A stretch of 64,000 bases of DNA from Micropterix aruncella (GCA_944548615.1 OX155955.1:15378818-15442817), one strand, 5' to 3'; shown: positions 1 through 12,539, numbered from the stretch's first letter. A program made the numbers and translations. Notes: generated by a model from the letters alone, not told the origin.

Positions 1-123
1 TTACTAGTTGAAAAATGGGCCCAACTTAAACCTACTCCTCTTTCCGCAAGTGAGAGGCATTCATCATTCTCGTTAACACCTAAAGCATTCCCGAATCCGA
101 TCAAGGGAATCCTTCGTCACGAT
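1..123 (+). CDS. Possible 3' part of an exon of an unidentified gene
   Basis: Frame 1 is open from the window edge to position 123 and is followed at once by GTAAGT, a consensus 5' splice site (124-129). The other two + frames have stops. The translated segment is rich in Ser, Pro and Lys and ends in ...GILRHD. I do not recognise the family. It ends in phase 0, whereas the first tolkin exon found here needs a phase-1 partner, so it cannot join that exon directly. It could be the end of a neighbouring gene's exon, or chance in a 123-bp stretch. Confidence 0.35.
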
Positions 124-203
124 GTAAGTGGCCTTTTATAATTATTTACTTTATAATCATCTTATTGATCAATTCTAAAAAGAATATATACACAAAACTA
201 TCA

Positions 204-419
<216 letters not shown>

Positions 420-699
420 AATATTTGATTGTAAATGTGTAAATTATTATTTTTTCAAATTGAAATTATGTTTATTACTAAATAAATGAAATGATAAAAT
501 AATGAAAGGGCACTTATCTGGTCTGTGGTGACCAGGAGTGACTCCACGCCTTATTCTTCTCTTCCTTCAGCGCTTGCTAGGTGTTTCCTGCTGTGGTATT
601 TCAAAATGGCAGCGGTAACACAACAATGCGAGACGAGAATGAATGCTGGAAAATAATAGGCGATTAGTGTTTCTTAAATATTAATGATTGTTATAAAAT

Positions 700-732
700 G
701 TATATCAATATTTCGGCTCAGCCGTCGTCAAG
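700..732 (-). ncRNA. Hammerhead-like motif in the 3' flank of a Penelope-like element
   Basis: Read on the minus strand, the sequence gives TTGACGA, a short GGC-TGA-GCC hairpin, then GAAA. This is the order of the hammerhead core (CUGANGA, stem II, GAAA). Penelope-like elements are known to carry hammerhead motifs in their terminal repeats, and this one lies about 200 bp past the stop of the GIY-YIG/RT reading frame on the same strand. The first core base is U instead of C, so activity may be weak or lost. The motif is seen directly; its function is inferred. Confidence 0.4.
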
Positions 733-928
733 ATATGTGACATTTCTGAAATCGAACAATTCGTTGAAAATTTAAATTCAAGGAATCGAACAAAAAGAAA
801 TGGATTAATAATATTTTACACGATTTAGTTAAGGTACCATAACCAACCGTGCAAAACGTTATTTTAAATGAATGATTATAAATTAAAATAAAAAGCATTT
901 GATGATTATGATAATATGATAAACCTTA

Positions 929-2178
929 TTAATTTTGCCTATTGAGACCGGAACCTTTGCAAGCGCCTAAAATATAAATATAAGCTAATTCCCAAGATTT
1001 GACGTCCCTTTCTTTTGCATTATCACCCAGGCATTTTATTATTTTAACTTTAAAACATTGATCAAAAGATAAATTATGCGCCCTGGCATGTAAAGATATT
1101 GGGAGTTGGCTTTCATTTCCTACACTAGCCCTATGATTATTTAGTCTAATATTAAGTGGTGTTGTTGTTTCACCGATATAAAAGGCATCACAAGTCCTGC
1201 ACAGAAGTTGATATACTATATTTTTTGAAATACAACTGCAATGAAAGGGAACCCTGTAACTATTAGTAGTATTTGGACTGGTAAAAAAAGGACTTAGATC
1301 TAACAGAGGACAAGTTTTACAACGTGTACGACCGCAAGGTTGAAGTCCAAAAGTATTATTACCAATAGAGAAATTTTGATTATTTTTTGTTTTGTTTAAT
1401 ATTGATCTAATATTAGGTGGTCTGCGGAAAGATAAAATTGGCGGTGAATCTAAGAGATCCTTAGTGGATGCATCATTAGAAATGATGGGGAATAAATCAG
1501 ATAATATATCTCGCAGTTTCTCAGCACCAGGAAAATAAGTGGTGCTAAGGAAGATTTTATTATTATTATTATTTTTATTTGAAGTAATTTTAGGTTTTGG
1601 TATATATTTTACTTCAGAGTTTAGAATATGTTTATCCAATAGAGGAGCAGGGTATTTTCTTTCAAGAAGAGATTGCTTTAGATTATTGAGATATTTATCT
1701 AAATTTTCTTTGTTGTTAACTAAACGGTGTCCGCGAATGGACATTGAATAGGGAATGGATCTCTTGGTGTGAAATGGATGACAGCTATCAAAGTGTAAAT
1801 ACTGTTCTTTATTTGTAGGTTTTATATGAATCGCGGTTTTAATTTTACCTTCGGAAATTGTTAAATCAACATCTAAGAAAGTAATTTGTGATTTAGAAAT
1901 GGTATGAGTGAAATTCAAAGGGCCAAAATTATTTAGGTCGTCAAGAAAGGTTGTTAGAGTAGTTTGTCCGTGTGGCCAAATCATTACTATGTCGTCAATA
2001 AATCTATACCATAATATGGGTTTTAAATTTTGCGTTTGAAGAAAATTTTGCTCGAATAATCCCATGAAAAGGTTGGCATACGATGGTGCCATTCGAGTTC
2101 CCATAGCAGTCCCTTTAATTTGAAGATAAAATTCATCTTCAAAAAAATTATCAGACGAAGATGTTAAAACTTTAATTC
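929..2178 (-). mobile_element. Penelope-like retrotransposon: C-terminal half of RT plus GIY-YIG endonuclease
   Basis: A minus-strand frame with ATG at 2104 and stop at 929 (391 codons) is open further upstream to about 2178. Upstream of that ATG it reads FYLQIKGTAMGT, a conserved Penelope RT block, so the ATG is internal. Next come the YRFIDDI catalytic box, a zinc-finger-like CGRTRCKTCP linker and a C-terminal GIY-YIG nuclease domain (YQLLCRTCDAFYIGET...). RT followed by GIY-YIG defines canonical Penelope-like elements. No internal stop or frameshift is seen in the retained part, suggesting a fairly recent insertion. The N-terminal RT part is not on this strand; it lies next door in the opposite orientation. 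Confidence 0.92.
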
Positions 2179-2360
2179 CTGATCCTATCCGAACTCCAAA
2201 TTTTTACCTATTACCTAAAATTCACAAGCCTAATAATCCTGGACGACCGATAGTCGCAAGCTTTAACTCTCCGACAGAAAGAATTTCAGCTTTTGTAGAT
2301 TATTTTTTACAACCTTTTGTGAAAAATCTAAATTCTCATATCAAAGACAGCTATCATTTT
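2170..2360 (+). mobile_element. Penelope-like RT, N-terminal RT block, inverted relative to its neighbour
   Basis: The + strand translates to TPNFYLLPKIHKPNNPGRPI followed by more RT sequence ending SHIKDSYHF, where the assembly gap starts. This is the conserved block that normally lies just upstream of the FYLQIKGTAMGT block found on the minus strand at 929-2178. The two RT parts therefore meet head to head near 2170. This could be an inverted partial copy, common in Penelope elements, or an assembly join next to the gap. Confidence 0.85.
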
Positions 2361-2560
2361 NNNNNNNNNNNNNNNNNNNNNNNNNNNNNNNNNNNNNNNN
2401 NNNNNNNNNNNNNNNNNNNNNNNNNNNNNNNNNNNNNNNNNNNNNNNNNNNNNNNNNNNNNNNNNNNNNNNNNNNNNNNNNNNNNNNNNNNNNNNNNNNN
2501 NNNNNNNNNNNNNNNNNNNNNNNNNNNNNNNNNNNNNNNNNNNNNNNNNNNNNNNNNNNN
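2361..2560. other. Assembly gap (200 N)
   Basis: Exactly 200 N, a conventional scaffold-gap size. It lies between Penelope RT sequence and an (AT)n array, so its true length is unknown. Confidence 0.99.
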
Positions 2561-3135
<575 letters not shown>

Positions 3136-3569
3136 GTCAAATTTCAGTCTTCGACTTATGATTTATCGCATATTTACATGATTTTGTATACCTTTTTTAT
3201 TTGACATCGAGGTTTACTTACCCATAGAAGGGCCCAGATATTTTTTAAAGTACTGATATTAGGTAGGTACGATACTTTTTTTTACATTATGATATTTTTT
3301 AATAGTACTGTTTTTTTTTCAAGGTACGAATTTTTCGCACCTCCACCCGGACTTGGCATAGATATAATTAGACAAGTAATGCCATTTGGATTATGATGAT
3401 TTTAGCTATTCCTCGAATTACCTTTTGTTATTTTTGTAGATCTGCCATACTCTTAATACAACATAAAGATAGGATGCCAGACCACTGTAGCCAGATATAT
3501 TAAATTTATTCACTTTTACATTGTAAAAAAATCTCATTAATTTCATCTGAACATTAATTTCATAAATAA

Positions 3570-4160
3570 ATTCAATGAGCGCCGTCTTTCGGCCAGCGGA
3601 AGAACCAGGTTGGGTTCGTATGAACCTCTATTCGTTTCTCGGCTAAGAGCGGGATTGGGCCATGCGCCAACATACGGCGTTAATATTTGAATAAAATGTA
3701 TGGTGGAATTGAAATATTACTAGTGTAGCTTGTATATGAGATATTTAAACCAACCATTTCACAATGTCATTTCGCCCTAACAAGGCATCTCTGTACCAAA
3801 TGTCAAGTCTGTATGTCCAATATTTCGAGATTGAAATAAGACTAGTGCGTCTCTTGGTGGACCGATTTCAATCCCAACCTTTTCAACTATTGCCATTACG
3901 AAATGATGCACGCATGCCAAATTTCAGCTCAATCGGATTAAGCGTTTCGGCGCTATCGTAAAAGAATACACACAGACACAGACATAGGAAGATTACCAGC
4001 TGGAAATAGTTTTAATCGTCTCGGGGAGCTGAAAATGGATATTTCCGTATTCATCTCAGAAAAAAAAATCACGTTCAAAATACTTTCCCTCATCGTGGGT
4101 CGGTGGCCCGGGAAGTAGAAATACGTAAGGAAAATAAAATATTTCCTGACTTGGCAGAAG
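3570..4160 (-). repeat. Dispersed repeat family F1, reverse orientation
   Basis: In reverse complement this matches the recurring family in the window that begins with ACTTTCCCGGCAGGGAAAGT. It runs through a segment ending TCATTTGGTCATGGCAAGAG, then GGTCCACCAG, CTCGAAATATTGGACTTAGA, and a GC-richer 3' part with GGGTTCG and CGGCTAA motifs. No coding capacity is seen. Class unknown; probably a non-autonomous transposable element. Confidence 0.75.
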
Positions 4161-4737
4161 CATTTGACACTGTATCATACTACGTATTATGAGCAAGACA
4201 CTGTCATATTGTGGGATAAATAGTACCCTGCTACTGTTAGATACTGATGCTACTGCAATCATAAATTATGACATTATTTACTACACCCAGTAAATGATAT
4301 AAATCAAATAAATAGTAGATTAGATCAAAGAGTAGATAGAAGTAGATAGAAGTAGAATAAAGAGTAGATAGAAGAGGGACAGAAGATTGATATCAAGTAG
4401 GTAATAAATTAATTAGTATATGAATCACAGCAATGCGAATACTCATTTATATCTTTAGAGAGCCTTGCAATATTCTCCCTAAGCCACTGCTCAAAACAGA
4501 ATGCATGGCATTACGCCAAAGCCTTTGGTTACGGGACACAGTTGCATGGAGTAGCAGCATTAAATAAGTTTTTAATCTGTGGATATTGCGCTCAGAAGCT
4601 AATATTGCGGTACATCGGCACAGATTAGCCTCAAAGAGTTTTAAAAAATACAATATTTTTTTCTGGCAACTTATTTTTTATCTCGGCATTACAACCTCTA
4701 TTTTGACCCCCAAACCACAATAAATACTAGATGAAGT

Positions 4738-4990
4738 ACAAGGTGTCATAGTGGTTATGTCACCAGATCTTACATTGTAAGGTTCCAGGTTCGATTCCCC
4801 GCTGGATTATCATATCCGTTGGGATAAAATTAACGGAATTGCATTCCAATTCTGACAATCGAATGCAATACAAGACACAATTCCACAAATATTACACGCA
4901 CAAATTGCGCACATAAATACTTCATAGTGGTTGGTTGTAAGAGATTGTCGTAGATAATAAACCCGCTCAAATTTCGCAATAAAAATCAAA
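4738..4990 (+). mobile_element. tRNA-derived SINE
   Basis: The 5' part resembles a tRNA: TAGTGGTTATG fits an A-box/D-arm and GGTTCGATTCC at 4789-4799 is an exact B-box (T-arm). An anticodon-like arm lies between and recalls tRNA-Val, though I would not assign it firmly. The tRNA-unrelated body runs to about 4980. Its tail (TTGTAAGAGATTGTCG then AATAAACCCGC) closely matches the 3' end of the LINE fragment at 44281-44640, as expected for a SINE that borrows a LINE tail for mobilisation. Confidence 0.75.
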
Positions 4991-5011
4991 GACAAACAAA
5001 CAAACGGGCAT

Positions 5012-7172
5012 TGGAAAGTTCAGTACCTCAGGTTGCAGTTCCCATTTTTTCTCACAGGCGACATTATCCTATTATTGTGTCTAAAATTAAATTTTGGTGT
5101 ACCGATTGTCAATTATCTGCTGTCATTTGTTTCATGCCAGCGTAATTTTGCAAAATGGAAGAAAAATAACATAGAGCAGTCAACAAGTGCCGTCTCCAAA
5201 GGAAACTAACGTCGAACCAGATCAATAGCTATATGCCAGGGACATTAGGAGGATCGTGTCCATCGTGTATGACTGTCGAAAATTGGGCAGCTCAATTTAA
5301 ACATGGCCGGCAAAGCATTGAAAATGACCCGCGCAGTGGTAGACCATTCAACGTCCTCAATGCAGAAACACATAGAAAAAAAAATTACTTGATAATGGCT
5401 AATCGAAAATTTGAGGTTTGCTGAAAGGATTGAAGGAGCTGCACATTTCATATCAGCGGGTACAAAATACTATCGCCAACAAATTGGGTTTATTTGAGGT
5501 GTCTGCGAGATGTATAGCGAGGCTTCTACCGAACAAAGCGAGTGTTAAAAGTCTTACGCTTAGAGGAGAGTGTTTAGCTCTTTTCGAAGCGGATTTTCGA
5601 ATATTGAGTTTTTGAATATATATGTTACTATGGATGACACCCGGGTTCACTACATTACAATAGACACCTAACAATGGAGACTGAAGGAAGAAGAAGGCTA
5701 ATGTTATTCTGTCAGCCAACAAGACAATGGCCTTAAAATAATATTTGCAATTCAATACAATGGACTTCTCCAGTAGATAGGCATGCCCTACTGTAACAAA
5801 AATCCAAATTGGCGTGGCATGTTATGCTTCAGAAACATGTTTCACGCATTGCAACATGCTTTGCGTGCATTTCTCGTGTTTTTTTTCATTGGTCTTACTC
5901 AGGCTTTTAGTTGTTTCCTAAGCATTGTTCCGGGTCTGCGAGCATTACTCCAAAATTCGCATAAACGCTAGGACGTTTGAGCTGTCAGTTGCCTTACTGT
6001 CAGATTAGAAATAGGCGTATTGCACGGCCCAATAAAAAGATACCCTCCTGGTGATCTTGCCGTAACAGAAAAAGAGATTTTAAAAAAACAAGTTTGAAAA
6101 AACATTTTAATAAATGTAATAAATATTATAAAAATATTACTATTTTATTGTGAACATGAGTTGTTATAATTTTTTTTAAACCTAAAGTTTGTTTAACGCT
6201 AGGCCACTTCCGGCCTGTCAAAGACTGCCGCTTCCGCTTGTGGGACCATTGGTTCCACGTTGGGCGCCAATTTATAACGTGAGATTTGGGAACCTATTTA
6301 TGTTATACCACAACAAAAAAACAAGAGCGCCACCGCTTTTATTCAAAAAGCGGAAAGAAAAAAACCATAGGAGGTTAGGTGATTACAGGAAAAATAAAAA
6401 AGCAACCACAGGGTCGGGGATGCTTCACAAAATTAAATGCTAAAAAACAATTATTAAAAACATAACTATCATAATAGTATCAAATGTCTATATCGATTTT
6501 CTCAAAAGGTGTTTTCGAAAATGGAAGAACCTCTGTATGTGTAGCAAATTGGCTATTTCTCCAATTTATCGTCGTTATTATGACATACCTGACCATTAGG
6601 TACATTTCTTTTAGAGAATTACCTTTCCATTAGAAGATTACCTTTCCATAGTATACTGAATACGATGCGTGAAAATCTGTAAGACGCATCGTGGACAAAA
6701 TAAAAGGGTAATCATGATAGAATACCTAGGAAAAGTTCTAATAATAAAATTTGTTGAACAATTACGTTGAACTCCTACGCCGTGTGAGTGATAAAAAGGT
6801 AAAATAAGATATGTTCCATCAGGATAATTCCCGTTTTCACACATCGGCACAAACAATGGGTGAAATTCTCTAATGTGATTAGAATTGGTGCCCCATCCTC
6901 CATATTCACCTGATTTAGCTCCATTGGACTTTCATTTCTTTCCCAATCTAAAGAAATACTTAAGTGAAGAAAGATTTTTAAGTGAACAAGATGAGTTGAA
7001 ATATGCAGTCGACACCTATTTGAGGGCCTCGATGAATGATTTTTTAAAGTGGAATTCTAATCTTGAAATCAAGGTCAAGTATGTGTTGAAACTGGGAGTG
7101 AATATAGTGAAAAATAAACATATTTCCTAACATAAAGTATTTCCTTTATTGGTTAGGCCGCGAAGTTTCCAA
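5012..7172 (+). pseudogene. Degraded mariner-like transposon
   Basis: Fragments of a mariner transposase occur in order on the + strand. 5272-5350 gives WAAQFKHGRQSIENDPRSGR, the helix-turn-helix/linker region. 5458-5540 gives RVQNTIANKLGLFEVSARCI. Near 5630 is TMDDTRVHYIT, the first catalytic Asp region. 6823-6880 gives QDNSRFHTSAQTMGE, and 6888-7130 gives PHPPYSPDLAPLDFHFFPNL to a terminal stop. Stops and frameshifts separate the pieces, so no protein is made. The span is longer than a normal 1.3-kb mariner, suggesting an insertion between about 5760 and 6660. TTGGAAAGTTC near 5013 and its near-inverse GAAGTTTCCAA near 7165 may be the terminal repeats. Confidence 0.8.
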
Positions 7173-7189
7173 TATACCCTCGTATACGG

Positions 7190-8700
7190 GGTCTACTGCA
7201 CGGGCGTTTTAAAATTTCAAAAGTTGACTGTTAAATAAAGGTTTGAAAAGCGTTTGAACGCGCTGCTCCATCTAGCGGTAGGTAATAAGTCGTAAATAAA
7301 CAATATCAGCGACATTTTACCAACCGCTAAATAGTGCATCGTGATCTTAGCTTTTCATAATATTTAAAAATAAAATTTAAAAAAAACAAATTTTCAAAAA
7401 AAAAAGTCATTTCTGTTTTGTTTTTCAGTTTTTTTTTTTTTAAAGTTGTTTACTTCGTTGTTCTGATTTACCCACAAAAAAATGCCCGTGCTGCAATAAC
7501 ACGTCGTATTTATAGAGTTTAGAAATGCATTCAAATTTTTAAATGGCGAAATGTGGCAGTGTATCTATCACATTTTATCTCACGTCAGCTGCAATCCTTG
7601 AATTTCCTTCCACTATCGAATCAATACCAGAAGGTTATCCAGAGGAAGGCTAATCTTCCAAGATAAAATTCCCACTCGGAATCTGCAAAACCACTTTTTA
7701 ATAGTCCGGAGTGCAGGAGTATGGTACAAATAAACACTCTGAATGTCTTTTGCACAGTCTTAACATTCAAACCTTTCTAAAATTCGTATAGCATTACGCG
7801 CCGCAAATGCATCTTATCGGTCCCCAATTATTTAAAATCTCAAACGCACCTTCATCAATTTATTTGAACTATGTCTGACGTGACGATGACAAGACCTTCA
7901 CATTTTCAATACATGCAACAAAACGAAACATAAACAGCGAGAGCTAACTTATTATATCTGCACACGTTGGCGACATCTATGAGAATCGGGCACGAACATA
8001 TGTGCCATTAACCATCCATGTGCCATTAATATGCATGAGAAAGTTGTCCGAGTTATTACAGATGGTTCATTTTAAAAAAAAACATCCGTTTCCATCCCGT
8101 AGAGGAGCGACGAAACGCTTCACGAAACAGGCATATGAAATGATGTTATTAAATAAATATAATATCTTTTTAAAAGCTGAAATTTAATTTATCTTCCGCC
8201 GGCAAGCGTATCCCGTTTAGCCTTAATATTTCTGACCTAGTTTAGCGCTGGCTACCCAAGTGTGACACTTTAATTAAACTAATGGTTAATAAGAAGAACC
8301 CAAACGTTCTAACATAAAAAAATCAAAAGCAGCCGCATATATTTGAGTTAAACTATTTTATGTTTAAATTGACAATATAAATTTCATACAGGTTATTTTA
8401 TGATGATGATGGTGAGATAATATAGATTTGGACATTTATGTAACTGTTGTACTTTCTGATCGTTTTGTACCAGTGGGATAGGATTTTGGGCATGTTTTAT
8501 GTAGTAAATATATAAAGGCCCGAATAAAAGCTTTAGATCAAAAAATATTTTACTTCACATAATCACAAAAACAAAATAATTTCACCCTAGTATAATCCTC
8601 CCCGTTCATTTCATCGTATTCACTTTTTTCTTTTGCTTATTTGCTTGCTCGTTGGGATGATTTTCAATACTTGATTATTCTTAAACTAGTGCACATGTGA
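7190..8700. other. No recognisable feature
   Basis: AT-rich sequence with short frames on both strands but no motif, splice-bounded open frame or repeat that I can assign. Confidence 0.5.
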
Positions 8701-8714
8701 TGTCATAGCAAGGT

Positions 8715-8890
8715 TTTTTATTTATTTATTTAAAGTAACGCATCAGATACCCATTCCTGCAGTATTACAACATATATGTGTGTTTCTACCAGTAGCAAAA
8801 AAGATTGCACACTTCAGCATCTTATGGCTACGTCAACGCCGTCTAACTAGGTCTGTGCTTGTACTAAGGCAAGCGTACCAGAAAATATTT
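8715..8890 (-). mobile_element. LINE 3'-end fragment
   Basis: The segment starts with a TTTA-type simple tail and contains a block (CTAACTAGG...CTAAGG...) that resembles the fragment inserted at about 59955-60075. A tail at the low-coordinate end fits a minus-strand non-LTR retrotransposon 3' end. No coding sequence remains. Confidence 0.4.
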
Positions 8891-10144
8891 TACTTATATG
8901 TTTGGGTATAATTTTAAGAAAAAAAGACAAATAGAAATCAATTTGGTTTCTAGGAGGTATTTTAAAAAAACATGAATTTTGACAAATAGATTTAATATGG
9001 CCTTAGGTTTAAAGAATTATTTTAAAATAGTCCGATGTGTTTGAAATTAATGAATTTCTGATTTATATTTTTAATATTATATTTAAAAAGTAGTGGTGAA
9101 AATATTAATATGTAGTTAAAATTATTATTGAAATCATTAATAGACAATTTCGTATATGTAGATACTTTCCTTCGTGAACTTTTCATATATCGTTTCTGTG
9201 TTTTTTGCTTCCGAGCTCGTTTACGCGTAATCACGGATTTAAAATATCGCAAAACGCTTATTGTTCGGACGTTTTCCAACGGAAATAACCCCCATTATCT
9301 ATTGTTTTAATTCGTGAATAAGAAATAACGATATACCATAAACAACTCACTCTATCCTTTGGCTATAATTAATTTTAATAAAATCCTCCTTTCCTGTCGA
9401 CTTTCCTTTTCTCTTACAACTTGGTCTTTCTCCGCAGGCGGGCTTTCTGATCCAGTAAAATACGAGATTTTCCTTATTGAAAATTACCGACGTAAAGAAA
9501 TAAAATAGATGGTATACATTTTCGAAGACAGATAGATATATACATTTAATAATGTCCTGATCCATTTCTGTTACAAGACTGGGCGTCGAATTCAATTTTG
9601 CTATTTTGCCATACCTGCATAAATGGCGATATTAGTTGGCATGAGCTGGCACCCAATATACAAATGTCGTAATAAAATGTAGATGGGCCCTCTATCCCTA
9701 GAATCTATAGTCAATTTTTAAGCATCGCTACTCTCGCTGCGATGGCAGCGCCACACAAGTCGTGTGGCGACTCTCGCTTAAATTTGTATAATGAACTTAT
9801 TGATTTAGGATTCTTAATACCAACCGTAGATCAGTTAAAAAGAAAATTATAAAATATTTCTCTGCTGCCAATCCATTTACGAATAATTTTTTTTCTTGTG
9901 GGTTGTAACCTTAATCAGCATTTGTTTTGCTAAGTCTGCATATGCCAAACAAAACAACCGTTTATTTAGATGCGCGCGACGAGGTCCGATCGACGACATT
10001 TCTGTGCTTGGTGCACCAACCGAGTGTACAAATTCGCGCGAAACGAGGGAATCGCATTCGCTACATGTGACAGCAAGTACTCGCTGCGGATTAAACTCGC
10101 TGCGAATACTCGCGACGATCGAATTCACTCGCTGTGACCGAAGC

Positions 10145-11393
10145 TTTACCGCGAGACACCGGGTGTACACCTAGCGGGTAGAACTCGCGCCCTTACTATC
10201 AGATTCGGCCAGATTTTTCCGGCCTTCCGACTGGTTACTGGCTCGAGGTCGCTTGCGCAATCCTCTCCCTTACGTAGCGGTGATTCGGTGTCTACCGAAT
10301 CTATCGCGGACCACGGCGTCCTGTGCCCGGGCGTTCACCCGTTAGGTGGTGAGCGGCTTCGTGCAGCTTGGGCCACAAGATCCATTTTGTTCTCGGATCG
10401 GCTCAACTCACGATTCAGCTCCTATTCAGAAGCCTCCTAGAGTGGAAGGCTACCCCGGGTAAGACTCCTGTGTCTCAGGCCTCTGAGCTGGTGGACCGGT
10501 TTCTCCCGGCGGGATTGCATCCCGGCGCCACTGGACGGTTCGCGCACCGGTCGGCGAAGCCAATCGGCTGTGCATTCTGACTAATTGCGGAAGGGGTCTG
10601 GAGACTAATGGAAATACACTGTTTCCTAAGCAGCTGGGGTGGATGTTGACCTGAGGTCATGCCAGTCTTGAAATGACCTTGGGCCACTCGATCCCGTGTG
10701 CCACTACGGGCAAAGTACGCCCAGGTCCGCGATAAATTCTATCTGAATTACCGCTGTAATACACAACAGGTAGATGTCACGTAAGCGACTTCGGACCCGT
10801 AACCAGTTGGAAGGATGGAGGTATCCTGAAGGTTAATTCCGGACGGAGATTTCCTGCCAAAACTGGTAATTAAGGGGTGAGGCTGCCCGCTGGGTACCTT
10901 TTCCGGTGCCTCGCCGTAAGGCGTCGGTCTCTAACGGGTTGCTGGTGAACTAGACAGTAGTCTTGACAGTAGTCTTGTCCCCAAGTCTTCTACGCTCATC
11001 CCACGGCTGAAAGAACGATCCATATCGTTATACCAGCCTGAGGTGACGGGTTCGCCCGTTGTAGACTGTTCACCCGGTATCGGGTAGCCGATTGGTCGTT
11101 TGAAGAGCGCTTGCCACAAGGTTAACAACCATCCCCGCTCTATAGGAAACAAATCCGTTTCCAGACTCCCCCGGTTATCAGTTGGAATGCAGACGAGTGG
11201 CTGACGCCGCGCGGTGCGCAACCATCCAGGACCGTTCGAAGAGCGATTCCCAGGGGAACTGGCCTGCAGGAACAGAGTCCTACCCGGGCTCGCACTTCTG
11301 CGTGTTGGCTACCGGATGGGTGCTGACTTGTGAGTTGTACCGACCCTAACACATGGGTTTTAGTGGCCTAACTGCACTGGGCCCATTAGCTCC
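10145..11393 (-). mobile_element. GC-rich retroposon family F2, minus copy split by a nested insertion
   Basis: The reverse complement starts GGAGCTAATGGGCCC (11393-11379) and follows the F2 copy at 23964-24609: GAAGTGCGAGCCCGGG, CTATAGAGCGGGG, ATCGGCTACCCGAT. It breaks at 11068 and resumes at 10341 with GGTCCGCGATAGATTCGG and GAGAGGATTGCGCAAGCGAC. The two halves are separated by a + oriented copy of the same family at 10342-11067 and share the 9-bp sequence GTTCACCCG on both sides. No ORF is conserved between copies. The family is GC-richer than the surrounding DNA. GC-rich sequence continues from 9965 to 10145 but has no match in the other copies. Confidence 0.75.
10342..11067 (+). mobile_element. 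GC-rich retroposon family F2, nested + copy with target duplication
   Basis: This closely follows the copy at 32650-33290: GGAAATACACTGT, CCTAAG..GGGGT, CCAGGTCCGCGATAAATTC, GGAGGTATCCTGAAGGTTAA, and GTGACGGGTTCGCCC at the 3' end. It is flanked by a perfect 9-bp direct repeat GTTCACCCG (10333-10341 and 11068-11076), which lies inside the minus-strand F2 copy and marks the insertion point. The 726-bp insert has no terminal inverted repeats and no A-tail that I can see. Short frames here are not shared between copies in a way that suggests a protein. Confidence 0.75.
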
Positions 11394-12539
11394 ATGTCTC
11401 TGAAGCAATGCGATATAGCGTATTGGTTTGGTTGTCGACGAAATTTGTGTTTTTTGAGTTATTTTAAACTGAATTAAATTGAACAGAATTAGCATGGTGT
11501 TTCGCATGGAAGTACTATGTTTTGCATGTTGAGTGCTCTCAAGGTAAGTGTGCGAGGGCAAGTGTGCGCAAGCGAATACCCCGAGGGCTCGCTAAATTTC
11601 CCTCTTTTTTTTTAATTTCATGTGAATTTTGAATTATTCTTTAAATATTTATGATTTGTGCTTAATATTTATCTTACTTTGGGGCACGTATATGTGCGCA
11701 CACCTACCCTTTAGTAATGCGAACACTTACTCCACCCACAGCGTGGGGTGAGTGTGTATGAGAATGTATGATACTAGTATTCTGTTCGGAGTACGCCGAG
11801 AATAATATAATAATACAAGATACAATAATCATACACAAATATATCCACAGAAACGCGCATGTTTCAATACGTATTATGTTTATAACACGGACTGTGGTCC
11901 ATACGTAATAATTAAAATGACGCGTAACGGTGTTGGTGTGACAGAAGGTACCGTGTCGTAATGTTAAAACATAATGCTATTTCATTACGTTGCGACTTTG
12001 GGATCTCGCTTATAACATGGCAGCATGTAGTAGCGTACGTATGGATATAGTCGGACACATGCATTATGTTGAAACTACAGTATACTGTTGTTTAAGTTTT
12101 AACCGTGAGAAAAATGTTGATACATATAATCGGGTTATGGTGTTTCAACAAAATTTCTTGTGATTCAACAAAATTACGATTAAAACATAATTATTCAGTA
12201 TAAAACCGTAATAACCTCATGGTAATGTAAGAATCAAATTAATATTTTTCTCAGTGTAATAGGATCATCATTTATTAAGGTTTCATGTCCCGACTTTATT
12301 ATAACCTAATAAACACCTAAATTAATGACCATAGTTTCATTTTAGTAAAGCCTTTGGTTTTTCTAAAATACCAACCAGAGTTTAAACTGTTGACGCTTGA
12401 CCCGCATGACTCTCATGTACTTTAAGAAGAGCAGAGCGCTTAGGGTTGGACACTGCTGTATTCCTGACCGAATGAGTGATTCTTTTGATAATCTTTTTAA
12501 GTTTTGCGACTTTCAGTACACGTAGGCTCGGACACGTTA
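11394..12539. other. No recognisable feature
   Basis: AT-rich non-coding sequence without repeats or motifs that I can assign. Confidence 0.45.

Noticed and set aside
4740..4810. Functional tRNA-Val gene
   Set aside because: A and B boxes are present but the arms do not pair into a clean cloverleaf, and a SINE body with LINE-like tail follows.
10475..10687. Similar short minus-strand frames in two GC-rich repeat copies (also 32760-32972), suggesting a shared protein
   Set aside because: The resemblance follows from homologous DNA; the frame is not kept in the 23964 copy and no domain is seen.
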